Shown: positions 1 to 13,534, numbered from the stretch's first letter. The stretch is 64,000 bases of DNA from Diplosphaera chodatii (GCA_032358165.1 JAALGY010000010.1:1240001-1304000); one strand, 5' to 3'. Numbers and translations: made by a program. The notes: generated by a model from the sequence alone, not told the origin.

Positions 1-2941
1 TGCAGGTTGACCCATCGACGGGGCTGGCGTCTTTCACGACCTTTGTCGTTGTCATGTGCAGACTCGGTGCGCCCCTCTTCCTGTGTGGCACCCACACATT
101 TGACGGTTGCAGCCATGGCTGGTTCTATTGAGGAATTATTGGAAAGAATGTAGGTTGTTTGGGACCAAGGCGATCAATGGATGCATGCTTGAGGCAAGAA
201 GTGGGACAGCAGTGGCTGTTGTGCTGCACCATGGCAGGGCATTGCCCTACCAGGTGAAGCTGCGTCAAGGCGGTCAGCGGCTGCAGCGCAGCCAGGGTGT
301 CAGGGGTCATGGGCAGGTTGGCCCTCAGCTGCCGCAAGTTTGTTAGTGCCCGCAGGCAGGCCTGCAGTGCTGCCGGCGGAACCTGCGCAAGCACGAGCCG
401 ACCATCAATGGCGCGATGTACTTATTCCTATCTGGGCAAAGGAGGAGGGACGGACCTGCTAAGTATGCCCAAGAACCAGCAGCTTGCTTTATGACCGTTC
501 GCTTCCGCATGCTGCAGACTGTTTTCCATTTGTTGTGTCGCATCTCTGATTGTGCAGACTGCACCACCGCAAGCAACCCTGACGGTGACAGCAGACACGA
601 GCAGCCCACCTCGGTGTCCAATGGTATTGCCAGCATCGTCAGTTGTTGCAGCCTCCCCACAGCGCGGCAGTCGATGGCCGTTGGACAGTTGAGCACCATG
701 GCATCCAGCTGCTGCAAGCCTGCCATCCTTCCAAGGTGCTGGTAGATCGCCGGGCTGTCCTCTGTCAGCAGCTTGTAGGACATTACCAGGCGCGTCAGCT
801 GTGGTTCGTGGGCCAGCAGTTGGTGCACCATGGCCGGCTCTGGCTCACCATCTTGCAGCTGCATCAGCGCGACAGGCAAAGCAACGTACATCAGAATGTC
901 TGCTGGAGGTGAAACACATGCAGGTTGCTTCCTGCCACAGACCATTGCAATGCGCTGTGGTGCTGCTGCAGCACGGGCAGCCACATGAGATGCAGTCGCA
1001 GGCTCAAGGTGCCAATGGTGGCTTTTGCGTCTCACCATCCTGAAGGGGTCGGAGTCCGAGCCAACAGCAGACATCAGGCGCCCACGCATGGCGCTGTGAA
1101 TGGGGTCGGTGCTACTTGGCTGCAGGATGTCAGCTGCTGTCAGGCTGTACACCAACTCACGTACTGTGACTTGCAGGCGCCATGTGCCACCTGCATGGGA
1201 ACCACAAAGGGCCTGTGATGTCGTGAGCAACCTTGCAGATGGAGCGCCCAGCGCTGCACCTGTCATAGACTGTCTTGCTGCAATGCCATGACAGCACAGC
1301 CCAGGAAGCCAACCTAGCTTGTCAGCAACACAAGCTGTGCTGGCGCTGTTGGTGCTTTGCCCGGGGGCACATTGCGCCGCCACAATGGCTAAGGGCCACA
1401 GCGCCTGGTGCAGGGCATCGTCGCGATACCCGCCAAAATGCAGCCGCCGTAGCCCCAGCATTGCCTTCGGCAGCTGGAGCGCCACCAGTGGTGGGCTGTA
1501 CGCCTGCCGCTGGCGTTCATATCCATACAGCAAGTCCAGCGAAGCCAGATGCTACAGGCCAAAATGGACAATGTGTTATTACTCTGCTTGCCATCAGTGA
1601 ATAATCTTGTTCGTTTGAGTTACTACTTTGATGGTGACACACTAAAGTAAGGCCAACCTGCAGCGGCAGGGCATTGATGAGCGCCATGATGTCGTCGGAA
1701 CCATGCGTGTTGCTGATCAAGATGCTCACGTCCAGGGCCTGCAACTCACCAGGCACCCTTGCGTGATCGCGTGAATGTAGAGCTGAGACGTCAAAGCAAC
1801 TGCGCAACTTGAGAAGGTGCACTCCAGACCGCATGTAATGCACACAGCTCACATACATGGGCTGCGCCATGGTCAGCACCTGCAGCTGGGGCGGCATCTG
1901 CAATTGCCGTACTGTGTCGGCCGCGGCTCCGCACACACGCAGCCGCAGCTCTGCCAGCGCAGTCGCAGCAGTCAGCGCCAGCCGGCCATCTGTCTCCACA
2001 TGCGCCTCCGCTGTGGGGCAGCACCGCAAGTCCAGGCTGCGGAGGCGTGGCAGGCGTGCTGCCAAGCGTGTTATCGCACGCGGGTCGTCACACGGCACCC
2101 GCAGCACCTCCAACCGCTGCAGGGTGGACAGGTCCTGAAGTCCTGCACGATGCGGCATGTGAGGAGCTTGCTCTGGTTGCGCCGTGAAAACTTTCACACC
2201 TGCTGCTGCTCAGCACATGCTTAATCTGACTTCACAACCCCAGGTTCCTCACCTGCGGCAGCAAGTGGTGCGCATGCTGATGCATCCAGCACTTTCAGGC
2301 AGCTGAGAGCCGCAATGGCCGTGGCTGGAAGACCTTTCAGCTCTGCAGCAGTGCTGTAATCGCATCTGATGAACGCGAGCCCGGTCAGCTGCTGCAGTGT
2401 TGAGAGCGGCTGCATGACATTGGCCGATGGCGCCAGCCTGTGGAGCGGCAGTCGGCAGCCATGGATCAAACCACCTCAGCCTCTTAAAATCGCTTGATAT
2501 GAGCATGCATAGCTGGTAGTACTCACGGCAGCGTCAGGTGCCGCAGGTGTTGCAGCTGCTTGAGCCCCAGCCAGAGATCTGCATCAAACCCGCAGCTGGC
2601 CAGCGTCATCGTTTGCACCCCTGCACGCATGTTCCGATGCACATGCAGATGAAGTCTGCTATGGACAGGCGTAACAGGCAAGTGATGCGGCGTCAGAGTC
2701 GGTAGTCTCGAGCACCTGAAAGGCGCCGCAGCAGCGGCGCAATCTGCTGGCCGCGCCCAAAGTGCTGCAGCTTGGCCCTGGTGGTGCAGGACGACAGCAC
2801 CACGCCCCGCAGCCAGCTGCATGCTGCGCTCAATCCTGCCGCCACCGCAGCCTCGTCAGGGCCTGCCGCTGCCAAGACGCAATTGATCACCTCCGGCGGC
2901 AGGTCTGTCAGCCTGATGCGGCAGCGTCTACCCGTTACCAT
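1..2941 (-). CDS. FBL1: F-box/LRR protein, 3' part beyond the window
   Basis: This is the leftmost array member. It is read from the ATG at 2941 and runs off the window inside the intron between exons 9 and 10, so the last seven exons are missing. Exon 1 (2716-2941) encodes the F-box with the motif LTDLPPEVINCVLAAAGPDE. Later exons are LRR-like: about 2527-2620, 2244-2438, 1880-2135, 1650-1735 and 1300-1550, then the island exon near 1035-1190, and LRR exons near 610-870 and 240-390. No in-frame stop was seen in these exons. The donor of exon 6 is unclear because the usual CCACCAG/GTGCGC border is absent. Exon 1 and the promoter are closest to FBL3, whereas exon 8 is closest to FBL8, so the gene looks mosaic. 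Predicted role: substrate adaptor of an SCF ubiquitin ligase (family knowledge; substrate unknown). Confidence 0.8.
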
Positions 2942-3472
2942 GATGCTACCTATTGCGGTTGCAATCGTCAAGGCGACTGACGTCAGCAACGTCTCTCACA
3001 TTGTGACAGGAGTCATCTGCAATCCAGACCTCAAAGGAACTTCAGAGTGTCTTGGCCTATGATAGCGGCTGCAGAGCTGTGTCTATATCAGCTGCAGTCT
3101 CGTGGTGGTTTCATGACAGCTCGCAGCTCTACACCATTGAGAGTGCCTGAGAATTCAAACACAGCGTGCATTGTAGCACAGACTTCGGCTGATTCCAAGA
3201 ATCTCGCATTGCAGAGATGTTCCGCCTTCCTGACATCGGCCAGGTGCTTGATGAGAAGTGCCAGCAGAACGTGGCCGCGCCATTGTAATGTTCCCACTTG
3301 CACATGCACAAGGTGTGCGAGTGGCAGGATGCTGCGGGCAAAGCTAGGCATGCACTCAGGAAGCACACCAACGCTTCTGCAGCAATGACTGATGCGAGCA
3401 CGTCACCGCAGCAATGGCGGTCTGACAGTCTAGCGCACATAAACCTATAGCTGCTCATGATCATGGTGCAGA
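2942..3472 (-). promoter_or_regulatory. Spacer FBL1/FBL2 with conserved upstream box
   Basis: This is 531 bp between the FBL2 stop and the FBL1 start. A perfect TGACGTCA palindrome (a bZIP/CRE-type site) lies at 2978-2985, 37 bp before the FBL1 ATG. The array-wide box (ATTCCAAGAATCTCGC here) is at 3192-3207, about 250 bp upstream. A second shared block with GGTGTGCGA and CAGGATGCTGCGG lies at 3309-3337. No credible coding exon is seen. Confidence 0.5.
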
Positions 3473-6400
3473 TCAATCATCATCATCATCATCATCATCG
3501 TCATCACTATCATCAACATTGTCATGCACATCGCTGTCGCCAAATGTAATCAGCCTACGGCCCTGCCTCTTGAACGAGGCTGCGAGCTCGCCGAGGTCGT
3601 CCATCAGATTCATGTGCCGACTGCAACCTCTTTTCTCATCGTGGTCGTCGCCGTCCATATCTAGGTCGTCGGTGAATGTGTGGACGTGCAGCTCCACCAG
3701 GGCCGGCAGCGCATCCAGCCACTGCAGGCCGATGTCGGTCACCTGCGGTTAGCGGGCGGACAACAGCGTGCATGCAGCAGGCAAGGCTCACAGCCTACAC
3801 GAAGCTCAGCAGCCACATAGGCGACGTTGTTTTGCAGCAGTATATGATTCAGGCTTCTGGCGGGTGTTGTTGATGTATGTGCCCACGCACCATTACAGCT
3901 CCCAGGTCCAGTGTCTCCAGCTGTTCCAGCTGTTGTGCTGCCATCATTGTCAAGTCCTCAATATCCATATCTGTACACTCCATCAAATGGTTAGCACCCA
4001 AACACACTGAGCTTACATCTAGCTTGAAGTCCGATGCATGCTCTGTCATTGCCTAGCATGCAGCAGACAACAGCTAGCTGCACATTGCATGCAACAGCGA
4101 CGGATTGGGTTCAGGGGTGCACTGAAAGCACCAGCAAAGCAGTAGTTGCACTGCATGATGCTGCAATACACCTGTGAATGGGGTCTTGTTGCCGCGCTGG
4201 AGCTTGAGGACCCGCAGTGGCGCCCGCAGCAAAGGCATGGACTCGAGGAACTCTGTCACGAATGCGCCAAACCCCAGATATGGTCCGGCCTCACACTGCG
4301 AGCAGCAGGCACATAACGTTTCAGATGGCTGTCTCAGATGCTTCGCAGCCTGTTAGCATCAGTCCAAGCCACCAGACGGGTTCAGCTGGGCCAGTTCATG
4401 TGTTGCTCCAGGTATGTGTGGTCAGCTGCAGTCAAAAAGCAGAACTGGCGGCTGGCATGGCGATATATGCTCGAGACATGCCTGGCAGCCGTCGGGGATT
4501 GCGACATAAGGCGGCGTGCTGGGCATGTAGTGCAGCTGTAGTGTCGTCAGGTTGGGTGGGATGTAAGCTGCGACATTGGGTGGCACTTCCTCAGCCAACG
4601 GTGACGCCACCACCTCGAAGACAGCCAGATCCTGGGAACATGGACTTAGCATCAGCATCTGCGTTCTGGGTTCAGTCGACTCCACATGCCCACTGCAGGA
4701 ATGCAGCAGTTCTGCAACGCTACCTCCAGGTAGTGAGCCATGCATGCTCTGCACATCGTACCGCAAGGTGCAGAAATGCTGGCAGAAAGCAGGCAGTCAA
4801 TGATGGAAGGTGCCGCAGGCGCAGGATCTTCAGACAGGGGCAGCAATTCGGCAGCGCCTCCAGCCCAGAGCCAGACAGAGCAAAGTTGAATCTGACGTTC
4901 AGCTCCTGACAGCAGGGGCATGCAAAGCTCAGACGTCGGCAGACAACTCAGGCCGCTGACGCAGCCTCGAACAGCAGCCAGCTAGCACCTTATTTAGGCA
5001 TATCAGGAAGGTGTGCAGGAGTCAAAACCAGCTGCAAACATGCACACCCACTTGCAGGAAGGGCGTGTGGCCGAGGAATTTGGCAAGTGCCTTATCTTTG
5101 ACATCGTCATTCTCCAGGGTAAACTGCCTGCAATGTCCAACGGGAGCAATTGTTGTCCCAGGTTGCCGACAATGCCTCATAAGCCGAGCACAGCATGCAT
5201 TGGAGAACACCGGGGAGAGCTGAAGCACATCTCAGCACTTCTCCCGAAGCGAAGGGCGTGTGGCAAGAGCACCTGAGTGGCAACCGCAGTGTCTGCAGGA
5301 CAGCTCCGTGACAGGGCTGGCGCTGTTTGCGACGGCTCGTGTTGCTGTCAGCCGCATTGTCAGTGCCACCCTCATTCTGTGCGCATTCGGGACTGCTGAT
5401 CAGATCACTTGAGGCCAGCTTGAAGGTTACGATGCCGAGACCTGCTTCTGTACTGGGCAGATAGAGCCGACATGTTGCTTGCAGGCACAAGCAATAGTAG
5501 GTGATGATCTGTGCATTGTATGCGGCCAGGGCAGCGCCATACCAGGTGGAGCAGTGTCAACGCGCGAAGCGGCTTCAGCGCAGCCAGAGTGCCAGCATTC
5601 ACCGGCAGTTGCCCCTTCAGCTGACGCAGGTTGGTCAGCGCCGGCAGGCATGCCTGCACTGCTGCTGGTGAAGCCTGCACAATCATCAGGCAGCTCTCAG
5701 ACGCTGACGGGCTGAGGTGGTTGCAGCCCCTGAGGTGGATGCCTCGATGACGGGCTATGCGCCTTGCTTTGCAGTGTCCACAGTCATTGCCAATTGGTCC
5801 TCTGCGGGGTTGGTGAAATGCTGATGGCGCAAGCTGCGGCACCCTGACAACCTCAGAACACACGGGCAGCACACCTCCCCAGCACACGGCAACGCCAGCC
5901 TCGTCAGGTGACAAAGCTGTTCCAGGCTGCAGCAGTCGTCGGAAGTGAGCTGTGGCCACCACGCCATGGCGTCAAGATGCTGGAGTGCGGCCAGGTTGCC
6001 AAGCTGCTGAAACATTGTCGGTATGTCCTCCCTCGGCAGCGTGAAGGCTGGCAGATCCAGACGCGTCAGCTGTGTCTCGTGAGTCAGCAGTCCCTGCAGC
6101 ATGTCCGGCCCTGGCTCACCCTCCTGCACCTGGATCAGCCAGCAGGCACAGACGCGTACATGAGCATACATGCCATCTGTGATATGTCGGCATGAACTTT
6201 GGTGCTACATGCCATGCACGGCGCATCACTGCTTCAGCGTGGCCAGCTGCTGGTCTGTGCATGCAAAGGCTTAGTGGGAATCGAGCTCTGACAGGGCGCT
6301 GCAATTGGATTTACCATTCTGAAAGCGTCTTTGTTCAAGAAGGTGGCAGATGTCAGGCGCCCTCGCATGGTGCTCTGGATGGTGTTGGTGCCGTCCGGTA

Positions 6401-8316
6401 GCACTGGGTGCAGAATGTCTGCTGCTGTCAGGCTGTAGACCAGTTCGCAGACTTGGACTTGCAGGCGCCATGTGCCACCTGCTTAGCCCCACTGTGGATC
6501 TGTGTCAGCAGGTGCGTGAGTCCCAACGGGGCTTTCAGGGCTGTATGTATCGAGATGTCCCTGCACTGCAACGTCTGATAAGCATGAGAAACTTACACCA
6601 GCTCACAATCCCATATATAGTACGCACCTAGTGAGCTGCCGGTCTGCTTGGGTGGCACATCAGCACCAGCAGCGCCAGCTGTGGGGCCACTGTTGCCAAC
6701 AGAATGACACGCTTCCTGCGCCGCCAGAATTGCCAACGGCCAGAGCGCATGGTGCAGAGCGTCCCAATCGCAGTAGCCACCGAAGCGCAGCTGCGTCAGC
6801 CGCGGCAGCGCCTCTGGCAACTGAAGTGCGGCCCGCGGTGGACCGTATGCATCCCGCTGATGCTCACTATTTCGTAGCAGGTCCATTGAAACCAGATGCT
6901 GCAGGCCACAAGCACATGCAAATTTGGCACTCAATGCAAGCACTGTGAAGCTGTCTGGGATGATGTGTCCGTGAATCCTGGCTTGACACGCATCGGCAAA
7001 GCTCACAGTGTCGAACAGTGTCAGACCAACCTGCAGCGGCAGTGCATTGATGACAGCCAGGACATCGTCTGCCCTGTATTCACTGCTGACGACGATACTC
7101 ACATCCAGCGCCTGAGCATACACAACATTCTGAAGGCTTGCTTGCAGTGGGGCTACCAGCCAGTGTGGCACATCGCCCAGGTACAACAATGCAGCCCGAA
7201 CTCATGCATACCACCCGACAGACCAACAGCGAGCAGCCCTGATGTCAGCACCTGCAGGTGTGGCGGCATCTGCAAGCGCCGCACGGTTTCAGCGCCGCCA
7301 CCGTACACGTGCAGTCGCAGCTCTGTCAGTGCTGTTGCGGCAGCCAGCGTTAGCTGGAAACCCGCCCCCAGATGCTCTGTAGAGCAGCACTGCAGGTCCA
7401 AGCTGCGCAGGCGCGGCAGGCATGCCGCCAAACGTGTGATTGCTTCTGCTTTGTGAGTCGGCACCCGAAGCACCTCCAAGTGCTGCAAAGTGGACAGCTC
7501 TTGAACACCTGCAGAATGCAGCACTTGGGACCTTACGCTAGGTACAGTATGATTGCACCTATCAACGGATCTGCTGACGTACTCAGCACATGCTACACCT
7601 ACTTAACAACTTGCAAGCATTGCACCTGCGGCACTGAAATCTGCACAGGCAGAAGCATCCAAAGCCTGCAAGCTGCTGAGAGCAGCAATGGATGTGGTTG
7701 GCAGAACTATCTGCACATCTGTCGTGTTGTACTCGCTGGTGAAGGCCAGACCGGTTAGCTGCTGCAGTGTGGTAAGCGGCTGCATGCAACAGGCCTTCAG
7801 CGCCAACCTGTAGAGGAGAAGGTCGAAAGTTATGGAGCAGCCTGTCTGAGCATTCTTATTATGGTAGGTGTGTGGCACCTCAGCCCAGACTACTTACGGC
7901 AATGTAAGGTGCCGCAGGTTGTGCAGCTGCTTGACCTCCAGCCAGAGAGTTGCGTCTAACCCGCAGCTGGCCAATGTAAGCTTCTGCAGTCCTGTATGCA
8001 CGTTCAAGGGCACATGACCGATGGAGCCTCAAGCAACGCATGAACACGACATGCAGAACAGGCAGTCATACAGGCGGAGATCTCTAGCACCAGTGAGCCG
8101 CCGCAGCAGTGATGCAATCTGCTGTCCACGCCCAAAGTGTCGCATACTGGCCTCGGTGATACAGCACGACAGCACCACGCCCCGCAGACGCCGGCATGTT
8201 GCGCTCAATCCCGCCGCAACTGCAGCCTCGTCAGGGAATGCTGCTGCCAGCACGCAGCTGATCACCTCCGGTGGCAGGTCTGTCAGGCGAGTTCGGGAGC
8301 GTCTTGCGACCACCAT
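3473..8316 (-). CDS. FBL2: F-box/LRR protein with poly-Asp tail
   Basis: This member appears intact. The ATG at 8316 opens exon 1 (8091-8316) with the F-box core LTDLPPEVISCVLAAAFPDE. LRR exons follow near 7904-7997, 7629-7810, 7250-7510, 7030-7110 and 6620-6900. The island exon (6310-6480) carries WRLQVQVCELVYSLTAADIL and MRGRL. Further LRR exons lie near 5870-6130 and 5540-5680, then the microexon at 5273-5292 (LRLPL), and exons near 5050-5130, 4740-4900, 4550-4640, 4170-4310 and 3890-3980. The last exon (about 3473-3740) is highly acidic and ends in ten consecutive Asp encoded mostly by GAT repeats before TGA. No frameshift or internal stop was found. Role by family: SCF ligase substrate adaptor, with the LRRs binding the target. 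Exon borders after exon 2 are approximate. Confidence 0.8.
3476..3499 (-). repeat. GAT trinucleotide tract coding poly-Asp
   Basis: Eight uninterrupted GAT codons (minus strand) directly precede the FBL2 TGA stop, and more Asp codons lie just upstream. Trinucleotide runs change length readily, so the acidic tail may vary between strains (inference). Confidence 0.8.
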
Positions 8317-8878
8317 GATGGTCTAGGCGCTATCGAAGCGACGAATGACGTAAGCAAGACCACTAAATCATCTAGGATCTGAGGAAGTCTGCAGTGACTG
8401 ATATCCGATGCGAAACAGAGATGTCTTGGCGTGTAGATGTGGAACGCAGCGCTGTGCACTCACTCGTCAATCTGCAGGTCTCAAATCATCACAGCTCGCA
8501 ACTTGACACTAGTGAGGGTGCAGGAGGTCTGAATGCGACATAGCAGCAGACGTGCTGTGATTCAGCATTGTCCAAGGATCTCGCATTGCACACATGTCCC
8601 ATCTTCCTGAAGACAGCAGCCCTGATGCTTGGGAAGTGCACGCGGAACATGCTCGAGCTTTCGTGATTTCCACCATTAAAAACGCACCACATACGCAAAC
8701 AAGGTGTGCGAATTGCAGGATGCTGCGGCCAGTGCTGGGCACCCACCAAATCATCAGGCAGGACTCCCCATCAAGCCCATGCCACTAACGCCAATGCCAC
8801 CAGAGAAGTGAAGACTTGACAGTCTGGTAGCCGTATCCGGCGATGCAAGAACCAGGACACCAGTGCTACCGAAGTGCC
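8317..8878 (-). promoter_or_regulatory. Spacer FBL2/FBL3 with conserved upstream box
   Basis: The spacer is 562 bp. A variant TGACGTAA is at 8346-8353, 30 bp before the FBL2 ATG. The array box (TCCAAGGATCTCGCATTGCA) is at 8571-8590, about 255 bp upstream. The second block (AAGGTGTGCGAATTGCAGGA) starts at 8701. No coding exon was recognised. Confidence 0.5.
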
Positions 8879-11800
8879 TCAAAACAACCTGCCATTTATG
8901 ATCAGGTTGCGGCCATGCTCCTTGAACGAGGCTCGCAGGTTATCGAGTGCAGCCATCAGGGCGACATGCCGAACACCAGCAGTTTCAGCGTCGCCTCCGT
9001 CGTCACCCAGGTCGTCAGTGAATGACTGGGCATCCAGCTCCACCAAGGCCGGCAGCGCCAGCAGTTGCTGCAGTGCGCCGCTGGTCACCTGCGTGCATGC
9101 GTGATTCACACGACATGTCATGGGCAGGGTTGAACGCAGCTAAGCAGCCATGCAAGGCAGGGCTTTCAGTATAGTGCAGGCAACTGGTGGTTATGGCGCC
9201 ACCTGCACATCTTCCAGATCCAATCTTTCCAGGTGCTTCAACTGCTCTGCTGCTGCTGTCAACCTGGCCAGGTCGACATCTACACAGCCAGCAGATGCCT
9301 TACCCTAGCGCCTTGTGCTTCATGTAAGCATGGCAACATGCACTACCCACAGTTGACCATGCAGAAATCGTGCTGCAACACTACTACAGTTCAGCTGGTG
9401 CAGTGCATGCATGGGCAAGGATGACGTGCTGCATTGCACTGCACCTGTGAAGGGAGTCTTGTGGCCGCGCTGGAGGCTGAGAACTCGTATCGGCGCCCGC
9501 AGCAACGGCAGGGAGTCTAGAAATGATGTCATAAATGCGCCAAAACCCTTCCGCCTTCCGACATCACTCTGCATCCGCAGGCACGGGTCGCATGTCAGCA
9601 GCGGCTGACACAAAGGATTTGCAGCCGTTTGCCATCGCCCAAGGCGCATGGAGGTTTGTGGCTTGCTGGCAACGACGTGTTACAGCATATGCGAATACAT
9701 GCATTTATCATGCGAGCTGGCAGACATAGCAGAGCTCTTGCAATGCATCTTGCCTGGATATCGTCGTCGTCTGCGTCATACATGTACAACAACTGTAGCG
9801 TCAGCAGGTTTAGGGGGAAATGCGCCGCAACTGCGAATGGCACCTCCTCTGCCAGCGGCGATGCAGAAATGTCAAAATTAGTCAGGTCCTGTGCACAGCG
9901 ACGAAGCTATCAGCAAGCGCTCGTGCAGATGGCTTCACGTGACAAGTGCAAGCAACACAATGCTCTCATGCAATGGCATGTTGATGAGTGCCCACTGCCT
10001 TGCGCAGCTTACCGTAAGGTGCCGCAACGCCGGTAGAAAGCAGCCAGTCAGATCCATACAGTCTTCCAACTGCAACACCTTCAGAAACGGGCAGCAATGC
10101 GGCAGCTCTTTGAGACCGGGCCCAAGAAGGGCATAGTTAAAACCGATCTTCAGTTCCTGCTGGCAGGGGGACGGACGAAAAGTTAATGTCTGCTGACATC
10201 CTATGCCGCCGCAGTATGGCTTGTAGATGCACATATGTCAAGCATGCAAGCATCCGCAGCACAGCAGCACAACGTGCAGGAACACAGCTTGCTGCAGTTG
10301 AGCGTACCTGCAGGCAAGGCATATGCTGGAGGGCAGCCGCTAGTACATCATCGCTGACGCTGTCACGCTCTATTGTGAGCTGCCTGCAGTTGCTGACAAT
10401 GGCTTTCAATGCCAGACTTTTGATGCCATCCAAGGAGCAGAGCTGCATACACAACGAGCAACACTGTGGCACCCATTCCGAAATATTACACAGGGGAGCA
10501 CCAAGAGGATATGACAGCTGAACCTGAGAGGCAACCGCATCCTCTGCAGATTGACCCAGCGATGAGGCTGGCGTCTGATTCCATCTTTGCTCCTATTGTC
10601 AGGCGCATCGTTGCTGTCCCCCTCTTCCTGTGTGGCATCAACAGTTTTGATAAGCGAGACCATGGTTGACACCTGTTGAAAGGTGAGGAATATGATCTCC
10701 TGTGGAACAAGTAGTCAGTGTACGCATGCAGCAGGCTACCAGTCGCCAAGCAGTCGACTGTTGCACACTTAGGCAGGGCATTGACATACCAGGTGGAGCT
10801 GCGTCAAGGCGGTAAGCGGCTGCAGCACAGCCAAGGTGTCAGGGTTCACTGACAGACAAGCCCTCAGCTGCCGCAGATTCGTCAGTGACCGCAGGCAGGC
10901 CTGCAGTGCTGCCGGCGGAACCTGTGCAAGCACGAGCCGACCGTCTGAAGTCTTCGTGTACACATGGCGGTCTAGGCTGATCTGAGTGGCCGAGCACCAG
11001 CACAGCATACGAAAGCACCTCACCTCCCCGTCAAATTGCACTGCCAGCGTTGTCAGCTGCTGCAGCCTGCCCAAAGCGCAGCAGTCGACAGCTCTTGGGT
11101 ACCCCATCGCCATGCCGTCCAGGTACTGCAAGCCTGCCATACTCGGAAGCTGCTGAAATATTGTCTGTACGTGCGCCAGCAGCAACTGCGATTCCAGGCG
11201 CGTCAGCTGTGACTCGTGAGCCAGCAGCTGGTGCACCACGACCTCCTCGGACTCGTCCTCGTGCAGCTGCATCGGCACACCAGCCATCGCAGCGTACATC
11301 AGCATGCATTGTCTGAATGCTACATCTGCAGCATTCGTTCCGCAACAGACCATGCACTGTGCATTGGTGCTGTCCAGCATGGCGAGCTGTTGCGGATGCA
11401 GTTGCAGCCTCCAGCTCACATTGATAGCTGGCAAAGCGTCTTACCATCCTGAGAGGGTCGCCGTCTGAGAAGATAGCGGACGTCAGGCGGCCACGCATGG
11501 CGCTGCGGATGGTGCCAGTGGTGTGTGTGTGATATGGTGTGCCATCTGGTTGATGTGGCTGCAGGATGTCAGCTGCTGTCAGGCGGTGAGCCAGCGCACG
11601 CACCGTGACGTGCAGGCGCCATGTGTCTTCTGCATGAAACCAACAGCAGGTGGAATGCCGCAAGCTGCCAGTGGTCTAGCTTCTCGCATTGCGATGCCAA
11701 GACAGCACAAAATGCCAAGACAGCACACAAAGCCCAGTCTGGTCACAGTGCTGCGCACCTGGTGGACTGACGAGCTGCTGGGCTGGCACACCAGCAGCAC

Positions 11801-13534
11801 CAGCTGTGGTGGCGTCGTTGGTGTTGCTGTGCTCAGACGCACTCTGCGCTGCCAGAATGGCCAGGGGCCAAAGCGCCTGATGCAGGGCGTCCCAATCGCG
11901 AAACCCGCCAAAGTGCAGCCGCCGCAGCCGCGGCAGGGTCTTCGGCAACTGGAGCCTAAGCAGCGGCGGGCTGTACGCCTGCCGTCGACGCTCCCTACCT
12001 CCGTATATCAGGTCCAGAGAAGCCAGATGCTGCAGGCCACAATAGGGCTTTGCATTGACACTCTGCTTTCCGCCACATAAGGCATCTTGAGAGCGACAGA
12101 AGGTCTGAACAGCTAGCTTAAAGGTTCTTTATACTTGATACGCCACAATAAGACTGACCTGCAGCGGCAACGCGTTGATGAGGGCCATGATGTCATCAGA
12201 TTCATGTGCGTCGTTGATCAACATGCTCACGTCCAGGGCCTGCGTGTCACCAGGCGCTCTTGCATAATTACATCAGTAGGGAGCTCTCAAGACTCAAGAC
12301 GTCAGGGCAATCGCAAATGGCAAGAGTAAGTGCTTCGCAGCCAGGACAATGTGCACACAGCATACATCCACATTGGGCAGCAACGTGCAGCTGCGGCGGC
12401 TTCCGTGGCCAGCACCTGCAGATGCGGCGGCATCTGCAGGCGCTGCACTGTCTCAGCAGCGGCGCCGCACACACGCAGCCGCAGCTCCGTCAGGGCTGTT
12501 GCGGCGCTCAGCGCCAGCTGGCCATGTGCCCCAGCATGGGCCTCATGACCCTCTGCTGTTGAGCAGCACCGCAGGTCCAGGCTGCGGAGGCGTGGCAGGC
12601 GCGCTGCCAGGCGTGTGACTGCATGCGGGTCGTCGCAGGGCACATGCAGCACCTCCAGCTGCTGCAGGGTGGACAGGTGCTCGATCCCTGCACAATGCAG
12701 AATGTGAGCAGCTCAAAGCAGCTGCTGCACCTCAGGCATCTGCTGTTCACCAGTGCAGGCGCAGTCTGACTCGGGTACTACATGTACTGCACCTGCAGCA
12801 GCAATCGGTGCGCAGGCCGATGCATTCAGCGCTTTCAGGCAGCTGAGAGCCGCTATGGCCGGGGCCGGCAGCGATAGCAGCTCTGCAGAACTGCTGTGCT
12901 CGCAGCGGGTGAAAGTCAGCGCAGTCAGCTGCTGCATTGCAGTGAGTGGCTGCAAGGAACTTGGCTGCAAGAAACTGGTCGTGATTTGCAGCCTGCGAGG
13001 CGTGTGAGATGATAGAACATTTGGAAGCGCGTGGCATACAGTATCCCACATCGGCAGGCTACGAACCGACAAGCAGGACTTACGGCAGTGTGAGGTGCCT
13101 CAGGTGCTGCAGCTGCTTGAGCTCCAGCCACAGAGTTGCATCTAGCCCACAGTTGGCCAGCGTCATCTTTTGCACCCCTGCCAGCATGGGACGGGACTTG
13201 GTTCAATGCACAGATGCGCAGACACAATGAACACATGAATGCCACACATTGCGAAAGATCAACGCGGCGTGCAGATGGGGCGGTCCCAGAGGCCAAGATG
13301 TCCAGCACCAGTGAGGCGCCGCAGCAGCTGCGCGATCTGCTGGCCTCGCCCAAAATGCCGCAGCTTGGCCCCGGTGGTGCAGGACGACAGCACTACGCCA
13401 CGCAGCCAGCTGCATGTTGTGCACAACCCCGCCGCCACCGCAGCCTCGTCAGGGCCTGCCGCTGCCAAGATGCGACCGATCACCTCCGGCGGCAGATGTG
13501 TCAGCCTGATGCGGCAGCGTTGGTCCGTTGCCAT
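8879..13534 (-). CDS. FBL3: F-box/LRR protein (best reference copy)
   Basis: This is the cleanest full-length member. Exons 1-4 are 13309-13534, 13084-13177, 12793-12992 and 12416-12687, and their phases join correctly. Exon 1 is the F-box (LPPEV, then GRGQQIAQLLRRL). Exons 2-6 and 8-15 have LxxLxxL repeats such as LRRLHFGG and LRQLRACL. Exon 7 is a non-LRR island (WRL, LTAADILQP, MRGRL). The microexon is at 10524-10543. The last exon, 8879-9088, ends NGRLF then TGA. The protein is about 800 residues with no predicted signal peptide or membrane segment, so it is probably soluble in cytosol or nucleus. The start is chosen because paralogues begin at the same codon. The target protein cannot be inferred. 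Confidence 0.85.
11694..11729. repeat. 18-bp direct tandem duplication
   Basis: Two copies of an 18-bp unit (ATGCCAAGACAGCACAMA) lie at 11694-11711 and 11712-11729, within the FBL3 intron between exons 6 and 7. This looks like a simple local duplication with no evident function. Confidence 0.8.
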
